Assembly (NCBI GenBank): GCA_037179385.1
Contig: CM074195.1
Span: forward strand, 10,245,787 to 10,309,786
Direction of reading: 5' to 3'
Source: Holothuria scabra
Lineage: Eukaryota > Echinodermata > Holothuroidea > Aspidochirotida > Holothuriidae
DNA length: 64,000 nucleotides
In this document: piece after piece, positions 1-11,418 of the stretch
How positions within the stretch are numbered: the stretch's first letter is position 1
Layout: every line of letters begins with the position of its first letter
Notes under the pieces: model-generated
Databases searched by the model: none
The model's input: only the letters and a program-made list of their open reading frames with translations
What the model was told of the DNA's origin: nothing
Position numbers and translations under genes: made by a program

Positions 1-639
1 CTGATATTGAGCTTGTGTTTATAAATTTTGAAGTGCAAAACTGAAATTGCCCTATAAAATGGTCAATTGTGGGGGGATTTTGATGGAAATTACAGCCATT
101 TTCTTGGTTTTCAACACTTTTTGCACTGAATACCCAATTTAGTCATTTTCATGTCACACAACCTTCATTTGCACTGGCACTTATTTATTATACTGCTATG
201 AATTTATTTTCTTTTTGGCGGTTCCCTTTTCTAAAACAATTCTCTCGACAGACTTAATTTTAACTGAACTGTACAGTTTGTTTTCTTGACAGCTTGTCAC
301 AAAGGTTAATTCATACTCTACAATATATTGCCACTTGTGACAAGTAAGTCTAAAGACATCCTTCCAAGATGTTCAAGACCAACTAAAAATAGGATACTGT
401 TCAGGTTAGGTGCATTCCTTCATTTTCTGTGACTTTCATTTTTTAGTTTTTGGCAGTCAACCCTCTCTCCCTTTTTGACCTTTTTCTTAATGGTCATGTT
501 CTCTTACAAGCAGTTTGGAAAAGAATAAATGCCTGCATTTAAATTGTTCTTGGTATTCTTCAAAGAGGCAATATATTTTATAGAGTATAAACCTGGACTA
601 ACATTTAAAAACAAATAAATTAACAAGCAGATAACTTAC
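1..639 (-). other. CCNL1 intron 5, partial
   Basis: Both strands were read for the next cyclin L exon (Trp-Asn-Tyr-Met-Asn-Asp). None was found. AT-rich sequence with no repeat family recognised elsewhere in the window. Confidence 0.6.
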
Positions 640-704
640 CATGCAGTCTGGACCAAACGTTTGTTGCTCTGTAACTCCAGTTGCTGAAGGTACATCACAA
701 TCAT
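640..704 (-). CDS. CCNL1: CCNL1 exon 5
   Basis: 65 nt, phase 0 in and phase 2 out: [20 protein letters not shown], then A and the first two bases of a Trp codon. The acceptor is TCAATTTGAAG and the donor GTAAGT. The next family block (NYMNDSLRT) was not found in 1-639, so the following exon lies outside the window. Confidence 0.9.
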
Positions 705-3700
705 CTTCAAATTGAGAAAATGAATAATATTATGGTTTTTTTTATCAAAGACAATTCAGAGGCCTTGTCCCTCAAGTTAGCAGTTGGCAAATACTTGGCA
801 CATCATTTCTCTAAATGAGTAGCAATTCTCAAGTATTTCACCCATGCATGGAAAGGATATTTAAATGACCGATCAATTGTACTGTGGAAATACATTCAAA
901 CCACACCATGACATGCTGAGACAGGTCTAGAAAAGAATTCAAACTGAGTAGCAAGTGACCCTAAAAAATCCTTCCTTTTGACATTGATACCTTTTCAAAG
1001 CATCCTTCAAAAGCTTTACAGTGATTTCAGTAATAGACTGAACCCTTCTTTTTTTATGTCATTTACAAATTTTGAAGCTCACTGTACAGCAAAATTTACT
1101 GGCTTTGAAGAATAATCTCACTTAAGAGAAATGAAGGCAGTTCAAAGCTTTGTTAAGTTTTGTTGTGCACAGCTCAACTGCAGTTGGCTTGATTTAGTCG
1201 AATAAATATCATGTTGCATTATTAAGAATGACATACGTACTGCACATATGTCACCTCACACATAGCCATGAGAGTCACTCCCAACTAGTTTTAACTAATA
1301 TACTGCCATTCAGGTGCCAGGGGAATTCCATGAGCAAATAACTACATAGAAATTATATGCAACCAAGTAGAGAGGCCTCTAGGAGTAATTTTTTTTGAAA
1401 ATCCATTAATAGGGCTTATGCACCTACGTCACTGCATTGCACATCTCTCTGTTTTTCCATCCAGGCGTCCATTTAAAAACTGTAACTGTGCTGTTATGAG
1501 CGCATTTCGGTAACACAACAACTGATTTTGATCATTTCCATCCACTGAAAGGTGCTGGCGTCACGAGCATGAATCTCTACTACATGACTTCAAATCCATT
1601 AAGGTTCAGATGGGTTCAGGATGGCAGTTACAGACTCTTCCAGAAGGCAAGTTTAGAAGCATTATCGGGTTGAGTTCTGGTACGCATAGTTTGGCAATTG
1701 ACCTTTGAAATGGATTGAAATTGGAAAATTCCCCAATTCTTCCTTATAATTTTAAGTGCTTTTAAGGCTGGTTCTCTCTATACCGAAGGCTTGGCCCACA
1801 GGGCAACGGTATACCGTGTAGTCCATTGGGAAGGCAGGCGAAAGTTCAGTCTTGCATCACACTACTCACTCTGCATACAAACAATATTATATCAAATCAA
1901 GTAGGTCACACCTGTTGGTACTTTATTCCACAGGGCAAGTTCCAAAAGGAAGTCTGTCCCTACTTGAATTGAGCTTAATTAAAAACACTTAAAGGTTTAA
2001 CATTACATCAAAGATGTTGTTGATCAAAGAACTCATAGCTTACCTTGTGTGGATGCTTCACATGAACACAGAAACCAAGTTCCTTCAGAACCCTACGTTC
2101 TGCTTTGATGACATTGTTCTTCAAGGTTATATACTTTGCATCAAGGACCATTGGTTCTAGCGTCCTGAAAAGACACAGGGGAATTTTTCTTTCTCAAATT
2201 TTGAACCAGCAAAGATATCCATTAATAAATATGTACTAGGAACACAAAATACTGCCAAATAAAGAAATTGCTAGTTTCTCATCCTCTCTCACATGCTTTT
2301 TTTAAACACATGTTGGAACATTTTATATGAACCATGTCTTTTTTATCAAACTGGATTATTTATTGCACCAAATTTTTCTGGTCCCAGACTGCAACATATT
2401 TTTCATTATCATGTAAGACATTCTGTCAAAAATAAATGTCCCTCATGCTCAAAAACTCTGAAATGTTAGGATGAGAAACTATCACTCTTTTTTACTTGGT
2501 CTTGTAGAAGATTCGGAGGAATGGCATCCAGGTAAACTTCCTATGATTCAGAAACTTTTGTCAATGTTTTTCTTCACAACCTAAAATACCCCATTGATAA
2601 ATCTAAGTACCTCACATTCACTTAGCTTCTGTTAAAATAGAGCTGCCTGATACCTGAAATAGCCAAAGTAAGACATTTGGTATGAAATTTTTTATGCAAA
2701 ACTGGCCCTGACAAAGGTGGGTTAGGAATTTGGGGTTGAACTTTGAAGTATCTTTGCTAAGATCACAATGTCCCTACATAAAATTATGAGTAGCTTATCT
2801 CTTTGAAGGTCATTAACCCTGATGAAAACAAATTTTGATATTATGGTAGGAACTCAGTACAACTGGGTATATTTGGATATTGCAACAATCATGCAGCCCT
2901 ACTTAAGCTCACACAAATTTAACTGTATTGCTGAAATATCACTGAAGGTCAGAATTTTATGAGGAAATGTTTGCACTACATCACCGATTGGCAGTGAGCA
3001 TGCACAAGAACACATACGTGTATGTTAAGTGTTGCACTTGTTAACGCTTGCACAATTGCATGCAGAAAGTAGATAAATTGGAATCCACATTTCAATATGT
3101 ATGTGCGGCTTAACACCTCTTTTGATGCCCACAAGTGGCAGCATTTACTTGTAAATACTGAGTGAGTCCATTTGAAGTCCGTACAGAAGTTAGAAACGAG
3201 GAAAAGGTTGAATTTAATTCAAAATTGAAAAATTACAAACTTTTAAATGGTAAAATAATGACTATCAATGAAACTTAAGCAGTGTATAAGCTTACCTACA
3301 TTTACAGACTTATCAAAAAATATCAAATGGTTGTATATTACCTCATGAGATAGGCACATCAGCACCAAACATAACCATTCCTTGTCGATGAGATGGGGCA
3401 AACACTGCATGACACAGTACCATCTAATCAGTCCTTCTCTTGATCCTCAATGATTTGTCCGCAAAATTTTTGTTTGGTAAAATCTTAACACTTTGGACCA
3501 ACCCTATTATGCACCATGCCCATGACAACTTACAGAAGTAGGTGTAAATGGTAGGCTCATCTTGTCCTTCCAACTTGTAAAAATTTTCACAGGCAGAGGA
3601 CGAGGAGAGGAAAAGAGGTGTTCCTGGGTAGCACTGGGGGCGACCAGGCTTAGCCCTCCATGAAGGTAGATAGTTGACTTGCCAGATGACTCTCTTTGTT

Positions 3701-6700
3701 ATCATTGACTCAATAGAGAGGCAGGCTGGCTGTCAGAACATTAACATAAAAGGAAGGATGAGTGTTATTCTGTGCATTTAAGCAAATCTGTGCAACCTGC
3801 CTATGCAACTAAAATTGCACTAGTAAACTTGTCTTTAATTATCCTAAGCTCTCTAAAACCTAGGTAAGTCAAAACCCAGTATTCAATTTCATCTATCTGA
3901 GAGTTGAATCATATTTTAAAGCTAGTAAAATTTATTTGAAGACAAAAGTCCTAAAACAAAACATCTTTACTTCAACCTCAGCTTTAATACCATGGATAAT
4001 ATTCAAACCCCAAAAGCCCTTACATACCTAATAGTGATTTTTCAAGATCAAAAATGTTCTCTGAATAATGGACCAGGGGACTGTTCCACAAAGAGTTACG
4101 CACAATCTTAAGTTTGATTCACCATACTTAAGCCAACAGTAAATCATACTTAAGATTGTGCGTAACTCTTTGTGGAACGGGCCCCAGCTTCACAAATCAT
4201 CCTTAAATACACAAATTGTGCCTTATGTTTTATTCTGAAATGACAATTCAACAACCCTCTCTTCGCAATTTTAGAGCCAATGTTTAACCCCCCTGCCGAA
4301 AATAAAACCATGCATGCCTACATATCAACCACAAACTGTGAAATGTATTCCTGCACAAACATGAATCTTATTATAAATAAGACATATCAAAATTTTATGT
4401 TCCCCGACTTTCAATCATTAAAATTCATAAAGCTTAGACTACATTTAACAAAAACAGAACAGAAGTTAAGTTCAAAAGGACATATTTAATAATAAAGAAG
4501 AATCTTTTGTTAAGATTTTAATAGAATATTGACTATTGTGATGCCATTCCTCCTACCATTTTCTTAGCTAAAAAAACATTCCATACTGGGAGACTGAAAA
4601 TGGAAATATTAGACATTTACAAACTTTGGTATCACCAATTACTTTTTATACCTTAAAAATTCCTCTATCTCAAAGTTAAGAATCAAGTTGAAAAGGAAAA
4701 TGGCAATGCCATTATAACTTACTTTCCACTGTTTTTCAATTTAATATGATGGAAAACATTGACAACATCTCTGAGGCGACGTGGGGCCTCTTCAATCTTT
4801 GAGGCAAGATTGATACAGGCCATTGCAACAGTCTGTGGACAGAAAAATTGGTACAAATAATTCTGGATGCGATCAAATTTGTCATTTTACTTCCAACCCA
4901 ACTTGCTCGAAGGAAAATTGCACATATCAAAGTTTTCTTAAAAATTTCCTTCATGGTAGACAAAGAGTAATTTACAATGCCTAATTTAATAGAAACACAG
5001 AATGGACTCACCTCCATATTATGCTTTACGAAAGATTTGGAGTAGTAAAACCTTTGGAATAGTACTTGTCCTGTTGCCATAGCAACCTGAAACAAGATCA
5101 TGGAGGAACACCATTACAAAACTATAGTGTACTGCAATTAAACATAAGGTGCTGGCAAAAAGTGCTGGATGAAATATACTATTGTTCCCAATTGGAATGG
5201 GAAAGCTTGCACCAAACTATTCTTCCTTCACTTTTTTCTACTTAGAGCATTGGTGCTATGAATACATATGGAACAGAACATCTTCACAATTGATTGCAGT
5301 TATCATTTTTCAGCATTTTCCAATAGTGAAATTTCTGAAGAAAAAATATGTAATGTTCCCAAGCCAAGAATGCATCCTAGATTAAACACCATTTTTGAGG
5401 GATGGAAAGTAACGAGGGCAGAAACTAACAGTAACCAAACGGTGTTTTCCGCCCGTTTTATTTTTAGCAGAAAACATCTTTTTGGGGGGCGGAAAGTACT
5501 GGAATGTGATATTAGTGGTACTTTTGTCAAATGAAAATGAAGATTCATCAACTTTTCCTTTAAGTTTTAAACTTCATCAATGTCTTTCCAAGCACCATTC
5601 TCGCTGTAGACTTTAATATACTAATACGTACTTACGTACAGGTATAGGTATTCAGAGCTACCAACTGACAAACGGACTACTTATACGTAAAAAAAAAGTC
5701 TGTGGTTAGACTTGACGTTTAGAAAAAAGGTCATAAAATTCATTCTTTGCGATGAGGATGCTGAAAATGTTTTAGGCCTATCCACAAATTTCATTGTCGT
5801 CTTGCACTTGGATTTGTAATTTGAAGTTAGCAGTTATTTTTAAAATGTAAGTTCAAACATTACTTTCCGCCCCAAAATTGGAAAGTAACGGGTGGAAACT
5901 ACCGAGGGCGGAACCTAATGGACCCCTTTTCTAAATGTCAAGTATAGTCACCGACTTATAATTTTTTACATTAAAAGAAGGGTTAAAGGTCACAACAGGA
6001 TTTGATATGTTAGAGGGGTACTTATTCTGAGCATTTTGGTGAAATTTGCATTGAAATCAAATGTGTGGTCCTCAAGATATGATCAAGTAAAGTTGTCACA
6101 TTTTCAACAAAAAGTGAACTTGAAGCAAGCACATATGACATTACATCCCCACATTAATTTTGCAGTCTTTTGTTTTGCTTTGAACTTTAGACTGGATTTT
6201 CTCCTCAACAATCCCTATTATTGAAATGTGATTACATGAATGGCATGAGAAATTTGAAAACTTTCCATCCCCCCATTTCATTCAAGGTCAATGCAACAGT
6301 CTGATAAAACAAAGGGAAACAAAGCATTCCTTGTCAATGTGAGGTAGTGATTTAAGCTTTGCTGCCCTCAAACTTAGTTTTGAACACAAATATACTGACT
6401 TTAGTTACTGATATCTCGAGAAATACATGTCCGATTTGAATGGAACTTTCATCACACTGTGTAGATTTTGTTCCTCTTTCACACATCAAAATTTTTGCTT
6501 AAACTTCCCCAATAAAGTAGTCAGTGTGTCTAAAGGTAGGCTTATGCTGAATGTGTGAACAATTGTCCACAGCACTGAATACAGTATACCTGTACATAAG
6601 TACGTATTAGCATGCTTAAGTCTACAATGAGAATGTTGCTTGGAAAGACGTCAACATGTCAGTAATGGGTACCTCATTGAATAGTAAAAGACATCGATGA

Positions 6701-9700
6701 AGTTTGAAACTTTAAGGAAAAGTTGATGGAATCTTCATCTGACAAAAGTACCACTGATATCACATTCCATTCCATAACTTTCCTCCTCCCAAAAAGATGT
6801 TTCATGCTAAAAATAAAAGGGCCGGAAAACACCCTTTTTTGAAGGGTGGAAACTAACTGTAACCTTAGAAAAAGGTCACAAAATTCATTCTTTATGTGGG
6901 ATGCTGAAAGAGTTAAAGGTCTGACCAAAAATGTCATTGTTACACTTGGATATGAAATTGAAGTTATAAGTTATTTTCAACACATTAAAGTTCAACATAA
7001 CTTTCTGTCCCAAGATCTTTTGAGGCAGAAGGTAACACAGGCAGAAACTAACAAGGGCGGAAACTAACGAACCCCGGCCTAGCCTTGGGTCATTTTGGGT
7101 ATTCTCGGACGTCGGGTGTTCTCGGACAGTTGTATATAAATTAAGTCACTGACTAACGATAGTTTGATTGATTTTACACACCACACAGTTGTTTCATAGA
7201 TATATGTATGCAGTCTACACAGTTGCATCTGTAGCACATGAAGCATTCTCATTTTCAAGAAAATGCAACCTAATTACAGCAGTAAATTTCAGGTTGAAAA
7301 TTCCTTGGCACATTGCCAAGTGTGCAAGACCTTGGAAGTTTTCATGCCAGGCTGCAAATTTTTGTAGAAAAATTCATGTTATAAGAAATATAGTTTTTTT
7401 GATAACCACAAATAACTGTTACCTTCAAATTTCAAATCCAAGTACACGGCAACAATGAAATTTATGGCTAGCCCTTAAACTTTTTCAGTATCCTCATCAA
7501 AAATCATCGAAAGAGCAAATTTTACCACCTTTTTTCTAAACGTCAAGTCTAGTCACAGACTTGTATTTTTTTCGCTTAAGTAGTACGCTTGTCTATAGGT
7601 AGACTTATGCTGAATGTGTGAACAGTTGTTCACAGCACTGAATACCATATACCTGTATGTAAGTACGTATAAGTATACCAAAGTTTAGAGTGAGAATGTT
7701 GCTTGGAAAGACCTCAACATGGCAGTAACGGGTGTCGCATTGAATAGTAAAAGACATCGATGAAGTTTGAAACTTTAAGAAAAAGTTGATGGAATCTTCA
7801 TTTGATGAAAGTACCACTGATATCACATTCCATTCCATTGCTTTCCGCCTCCCAAAAAGATGTTTTCTGCTAAAAATAAAAGGGGCGGAAAACACCATTT
7901 TTGAGGGGCGGAAAATTGTGAGGGCGGAAACTAACTGTAACCAATACCATATACCTGTACGTAAGCACGTATAAGTATAAGAAAGTCTAGAGTGAGAATG
8001 TTGATTGGAAAGCCACCAACATGGCAGTAACGGGTGTCGCATTGAATAGTAAAAGACATCGATGAAGTTTGAAACTCAAAGAAGAAGTTGATGGCATCTT
8101 CAGTTGACGAAATTTCCACTGATATCGCATTCCATTCCATTACTTTCCGCCTCCCAGAAAGATGTTTTCTGCTAAAAATGAAAGGGGTGGAAAACACCGT
8201 TTTTGAGGGGCGGAAAGTAACGAGGGCGGAAACTAACTGTAACGGGCCTAGCCTAAAGTTAGGCCTTTTAGTAACTGTTAGGTAAAACTCTAGGCTTAAC
8301 AAAATATTACTGCCAAGTTTCATTGATTTTCATAGACCTTATGCCAGTTAGCTGTAATATTGCACTCTGGGAAGGATTATTCCAACACAGTTCCCAATCA
8401 GCATTGTGACCATTCTCCATGGTGACGATTCACTCCTGTGGTCCCATACATGGAATAATCCTTCCCATGTTGCAGTTTTGAAGCGCCCTCTATTCAATTG
8501 GCATAAGGTCTATAACTTTAGATGTTTTCATATTTTTAGGATATGAAGTTTGTTAAGTGAACGCAGAACGATTCATGCTTAGCCCAGTGTACTGATATGG
8601 TTACAGTTAGTTTCCGCCCTCGATACTTTCCGCCCCTCAAAAACGGTGTTTTCCGCCCCTTTAATTTTTAGCAAAAAACATCTTTTTGGGAGGCGGAAAG
8701 TAATGGAATGGAATGTGATATCCGTGGTTCTTTTGTCAAATGAAGATTCCATCAACTTTTTCTTAAAGTTTTCAAACTTCATCGATGTCTTTTACTATTC
8801 AATGCAACACCCGTTACTGCCATGTTGACGCCTTTCCAAGCAACATTCTCACTGTAGACTTTGGTATACTTATACGTACCTTACGTACAGGTATATGGTA
8901 TTCAGTGCTGTGAATAACTGTTCACACATTCAGCATAAGTCTACCTATAGACAAGTAGTGTTCGACCGATTATGCTATAATCGGTAATACCCGATTACCG
9001 ATTATTTAATTTAACAATCGGCCCGATGCCGATTACCGATCACCGATTATTAGATAGAGGGAAGTCGCATGTTTGTCACTTTAGTACGTGCCCCTTGCTT
9101 CGTGCATATCGTATAACCATAACCAGTTCAGGGTGGAAAATTTTGGGAATAGTTCTGTTCGTTTCACGAACGGGATATCATGTTTGTAGGCGAAATATTT
9201 TCACTTCAAAAGTGGAGATACAAATCAACCCTTAATTCTGTACAATTGTTTGCAGTCGATGTCACATGCCCTTTGATAATTTAGTTCTAAGGCCAACATC
9301 ATGCTCTGTCTAGTTTTCATCCCCCAATCATGTCGGAACATTCCTTTCTTTTACTTTACTGGGTTGTAGTTGAGTTCATGTACTGTAGCTACTCTCCCGC
9401 TTTAACGAACCCCATGTAAAGCAATCATCATAATCTTAGCAGTTCTGGGCACCTGTATAACGTATCTTATGGTTCCTTTCCGATATAAATATCCCCGTAT
9501 ATTTTTAGCAGTTCTCGTCCAAAACTTCCGTCTTGTTTAAAAAGAATCTGCAACTGAAATGCACGTAAGTCCGATCCCCGAAAATCCACGTACGCAGAGA
9601 TTTGTGATGCCGTTTCTAGGTGAATTTAGCACGGGGCTCACCTGGCTTCGCTAGCCTGCATTACAAGAGCGATTGGTCGTAACACAAACTCAATGGGAAA

Positions 9701-11418
9701 ATTTGTCTCGAGACCGAGTATTTTCACACACTAAATCACATAGGCGAAGGCGCGTGTTTTGATTGGCTGCCTAGAATCATCGCAATTGAACCAATCACGA
9801 GGCAGGGGCCAATTTGAATTTTGCAATGGATCTTTTGCATATGATGTCACCGAGCAAAATATGATGCCTTGTTTGGCGGTAAAAACGGACACGCACGCAA
9901 GTCTAGTGCATGCGTGGGCCAAGAAGTTTGCTGCAAGAGACCACGTGCTTTACTGTTTTCGTTTGCAATGACGTCGTATGACAACGTTGCTGAAGTCCTA
10001 CCGTAAATAACATTACGGAAGGAATGATGGGAATGACTTAATTTATGCAAGGTGATAACCACCGAACTTCACAAGATTCTAAGTGCTACGTGTACAAAAC
10101 GTGCACAGATATGTATGCAAAGCTTGGGGATTTGAAAAAACGGCGAAACACTGCAGCTAGATAGTCTGCACTATGTGTTTTGTGCAGAACAGTTTGTACA
10201 GCAACTTATGCAGCGCTTTCTGCGAGACAGCAAGAATACACCTTGAATGCACTTCTGAATCGAATTCCAAGTAATACTACCGGGTTATAGCGAAAAACAT
10301 CAAACAATCATTCCCATGGCAGGGGTAAAATGTATACGTTTGTGATTATCAATGTATCCCGTTTTGGCGGGAAGTTAAAGGATTGAGTATTTAGGGGAAT
10401 TTTGAATGAAATTAAGAGCAAGTTCAAAGTAAATTTAGCCCCTTTTCCGGTTTGCAAATAATCGGTGGTAGCGATCGGTTGGATGGCAGAATTTTACCGA
10501 TGCCCATTATTTACCGATAACGCAATAATCGGCCCGATGCCGATTACCTAACAGATGATCGGTCGAACACTATAGACAAGCGTACTACTTATACGTTAAA
10601 AAATACAAGTCCGTGACTAGACTGACGTTTAGAAAAAAGGTGGTAAAATTCATTCTTTGCAATGATTTTTGATGAGGATAGGCCTACTGAAAAAGTTTTA
10701 GGCCTAGCCTAGCCACAAATTTCATTGTTGCATTGTACTTGGATTTGAAATTTGAAGTTAACATTTATTTTTATCACATGTTAGTTTAAACATTACTTTC
10801 CGCCCCAAGATTTTTAGGGGCGGAAACTATCGAGGGCGGAAACGAACGGACCCCTACTGATATAGTGTGCGTCGAAACGTTCTCGAAACGACACACGAAC
10901 TTGGATAGGCCGTTTGCCTAACGAATTAACGTTAGTAGGCTACTATCGATATCAGGTAGGCTATCACAGTTAACCTCGCCTTCCGAAGTCACATAAATTC
11001 AAATTCCAAACCAACAGATTTCTACCAACTTAGCAACAAAAAAAACCCACAATAACTGACAATCGTATTCCGAACCTCTTAAAAAAGGAATGATAGTGTA
11101 ATAAGCATGCGAACGAAATAATAATGCACGTTTATCAACAAAAAATTGAAACACTTTTGGTCGGAGCCTAATGTTAGCCTATGTAAATCCCCGTTGACTT
11201 CGCCTTGCCTGAGGTAATCTCAACAAGATGCCGGCGGTTTGTATATATTCGCATCCTAGAATTCTTAGATTAACTTCGGTCTCGACACTCAGTCCGTCGA
11301 TCTTTGAAGCTGTGCTCTTGAGTTTCTCGTTATCAAATATACAATTTTCCAGTGAAATGATCACGTTTCCATAATTTCTTTGAGGTAGTTTCTTGGGTTC
11401 CGCATTATCCTCGGCCAT
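640..11418 (-). CDS. CCNL1: Cyclin L, 5' five coding exons (gene runs off the left edge)
   Basis: Cyclin L is the regulatory partner of CDK11/CDK12-type kinases in nuclear speckles and acts in pre-mRNA splicing and transcription. Five minus-strand exons (11418-11209, 5086-5012, 4832-4723, 2164-2044, 704-640) join in compatible phases (0, 0, 2, 0, then 2 at the edge) to give about 193 residues. Recognisable cyclin L blocks are [20 protein letters not shown], then [20 protein letters not shown], then [20 protein letters not shown], then [20 protein letters not shown], then [11 protein letters not shown]. They cover the short N terminus, the first cyclin fold and the start of the second. The rest of the second cyclin fold and the C-terminal Arg-Ser-rich tail expected for the family lie left of position 1. 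The N terminus is shorter than in vertebrates and lacks the Ala/Ser/Gly-rich leader. The first intron starts with GC, not GT. Family assignment is firm; L1 versus L2 cannot be decided and is probably meaningless in an invertebrate. Confidence 0.93.
2044..2164 (-). CDS. CCNL1: CCNL1 exon 4
   Basis: 121 nt, phase 2 in and 0 out. It encodes [20 protein letters not shown] followed by [20 protein letters not shown]. The acceptor is CTTTTCAG and the donor GTAAGC. It links the end of the first cyclin fold to the second. Confidence 0.93.
4078..4183. mobile_element. Hairpin MITE with 30-bp perfect arms
   Basis: Arms 4084-4113 and 4148-4177 are exact reverse complements over 30 nt (core AAAGAGTTACGCACAATC). 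They enclose a 34-nt loop and are bordered by GGGG-rich ends (GGGGACTG on the left, CGGGCCCC on the right). This looks like a small non-autonomous DNA element. The target duplication is unclear. Confidence 0.7.
4723..4832 (-). CDS. CCNL1: CCNL1 exon 3
   Basis: 110 nt, phase 0 in and phase 2 out. It encodes [20 protein letters not shown] and then [16 protein letters not shown]. The acceptor is TCCACAG and the donor GTAAGT. The SKIEEAPRR motif is diagnostic of cyclin L (and of cyclin K/T relatives). The loop after FHH is shorter than the RQLREKK loop of vertebrates. Confidence 0.93.
5012..5086 (-). CDS. CCNL1: CCNL1 exon 2
   Basis: Twenty-five codons, phase 0 at both ends: [20 protein letters not shown] plus KHNME. 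On the minus strand the acceptor reads TTGTTTCAG and the donor GTGAGT, both good matches. This is the cyclin-box core helix region, nearly identical across animal cyclin L proteins. Confidence 0.93.
5390..5930 (+). mobile_element. Mutator-like non-autonomous element, copy 1
   Basis: Starts with the GGCGGAAA-type terminal block, keeps the internal TACGTACTTACGTACAGGTA segment, and ends GAGGGCGGAACCTAATGG then ACCCC. About 540 bp, shorter than the copy at 8599-10854 (without its insert). It lacks the 3' part of the left half. Confidence 0.7.
5965..6495 (+). repeat. Fold-back repeat family FB1, copy 1
   Basis: Begins TTAAAAGAAGGGTTAAAGGT and ends around TCTCGAGAAATACATGTCC followed by a T-rich tail. 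It aligns by eye along its length with 18035-18600 (same strand) and with 25205-25795 and 36850-37350 (opposite strand). The two ends resemble each other in inverted orientation. Confidence 0.7.
6535..7078. mobile_element. Mutator-like element, rearranged copy 2
   Basis: The left half (6535-6860) runs in minus orientation up to the GGTGGAAACTAACTGTAACC terminus. The right half (6865-7078) then runs in plus orientation to GGGCGGAAACTAACGAACCC. The halves are inverted relative to each other when compared with the copy at 8599-10854. Confidence 0.65.
7410..7945 (-). mobile_element. Mutator-like element, copy 3
   Basis: Minus-strand copy that includes the TCTATAGGTAGACTTATGCT segment and ends GAGGGCGGAAACTAACTG. 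Its distal terminus is missing. It lies head-to-tail with the next copy. Confidence 0.7.
7946..8245 (-). mobile_element. Mutator-like element, half copy 4
   Basis: Minus-strand left-half copy joined directly to copy 3, ending GGGCGGAAACTAACTGTAAC. The ORFs on both strands here are products of the repeat, not genes. Confidence 0.7.
8330..8514. mobile_element. 185-bp hairpin MITE
   Basis: Terminal inverted repeats ATAGACCTTATGCCA at 8330-8344 and its complement at 8500-8514. A second nested inverted pair is GGAAGGATTATTCCA and TGGAATAATCCTTCC. It has no coding capacity. The target duplication is not clear. Confidence 0.7.
8599..10854 (+). mobile_element. Mutator-like element with 9-bp target duplication, split by a hAT
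   Basis: Ends GGTTACAGTTAGTTTCCGCC... and, inverted, GGGGTCCGTTCGTTTCCGCC.... Exact 9-bp direct repeats TACTGATAT flank it at 8590-8598 and 10855-10863. A 9-bp duplication is the signature of Mutator-like elements. The terminal blocks contain several GGGGCGGAAA units in both orientations. Without the hAT insert (8956-10572) the element is about 640 bp and has no ORF, so it is non-autonomous. Confidence 0.8.
8956..10572. mobile_element. hAT element A (nested), non-autonomous
   Basis: Perfect 15-bp terminal inverted repeats TAGTGTTCGACCGAT and ATCGGTCGAACACTA. Perfect 8-bp target duplications TAGACAAG at 8948-8955 and 10573-10580, as expected for the hAT superfamily. Other copies of the host element read straight through this site, confirming the insertion. 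A subterminal unit (AATCGGCCCGATGCCGATTA) occurs in the same orientation at 9016 and 10527. No hAT transposase is recognisable in its 1,617 bp. Confidence 0.92.
11209..11418 (-). CDS. CCNL1: CCNL1 exon 1 with start codon
   Basis: Seventy codons from the ATG at 11418-11416. The start [20 protein letters not shown] is followed by a cyclin L-typical stretch ([12 protein letters not shown], then [17 protein letters not shown]) and ends ...GILLRLPQ. In the family the next residues are VAMATGQ, which is exactly how exon 2 begins. The exon must therefore end at 11209, and the intron begins GCAAGG, a GC-AG type donor. The nearest GT downstream would add residues and break the phase. Confidence 0.9.

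Larger units (their letters stand above)
705..4722 (-). other. CCNL1 introns 4 and 3 (apart from exon 4)
   Basis: Intronic sequence flanking exon 4 (2044-2164). The only structured feature noticed is the hairpin element at 4078-4183. The short ORFs at 3424-3705 and 4280-4489 show no family resemblance. Confidence 0.55.
5087..11208 (-). other. CCNL1: CCNL1 intron 1, transposon-filled
   Basis: A 6.1-kb intron between exons 1 and 2, with GCAAGG at its donor and TTTCAG at its acceptor. It holds five copies or half-copies of a Mutator-like element, a hAT nested in one of them, a 185-bp hairpin MITE and one fold-back element. No ORF in it resembles a transposase or other known protein. Confidence 0.8.

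Noticed and set aside
7605..8323. Protein genes of 130-145 codons on the minus strand
   Set aside because: The same frames recur in each copy of the Mutator-like repeat ([20 protein letters not shown]), with no family resemblance and CpG-rich terminal blocks inside the frame.
8956..10572. hAT transposase gene inside hAT A
   Set aside because: Longest ORFs are about 70 codons and none shows ZBED or hAT dimerisation motifs.
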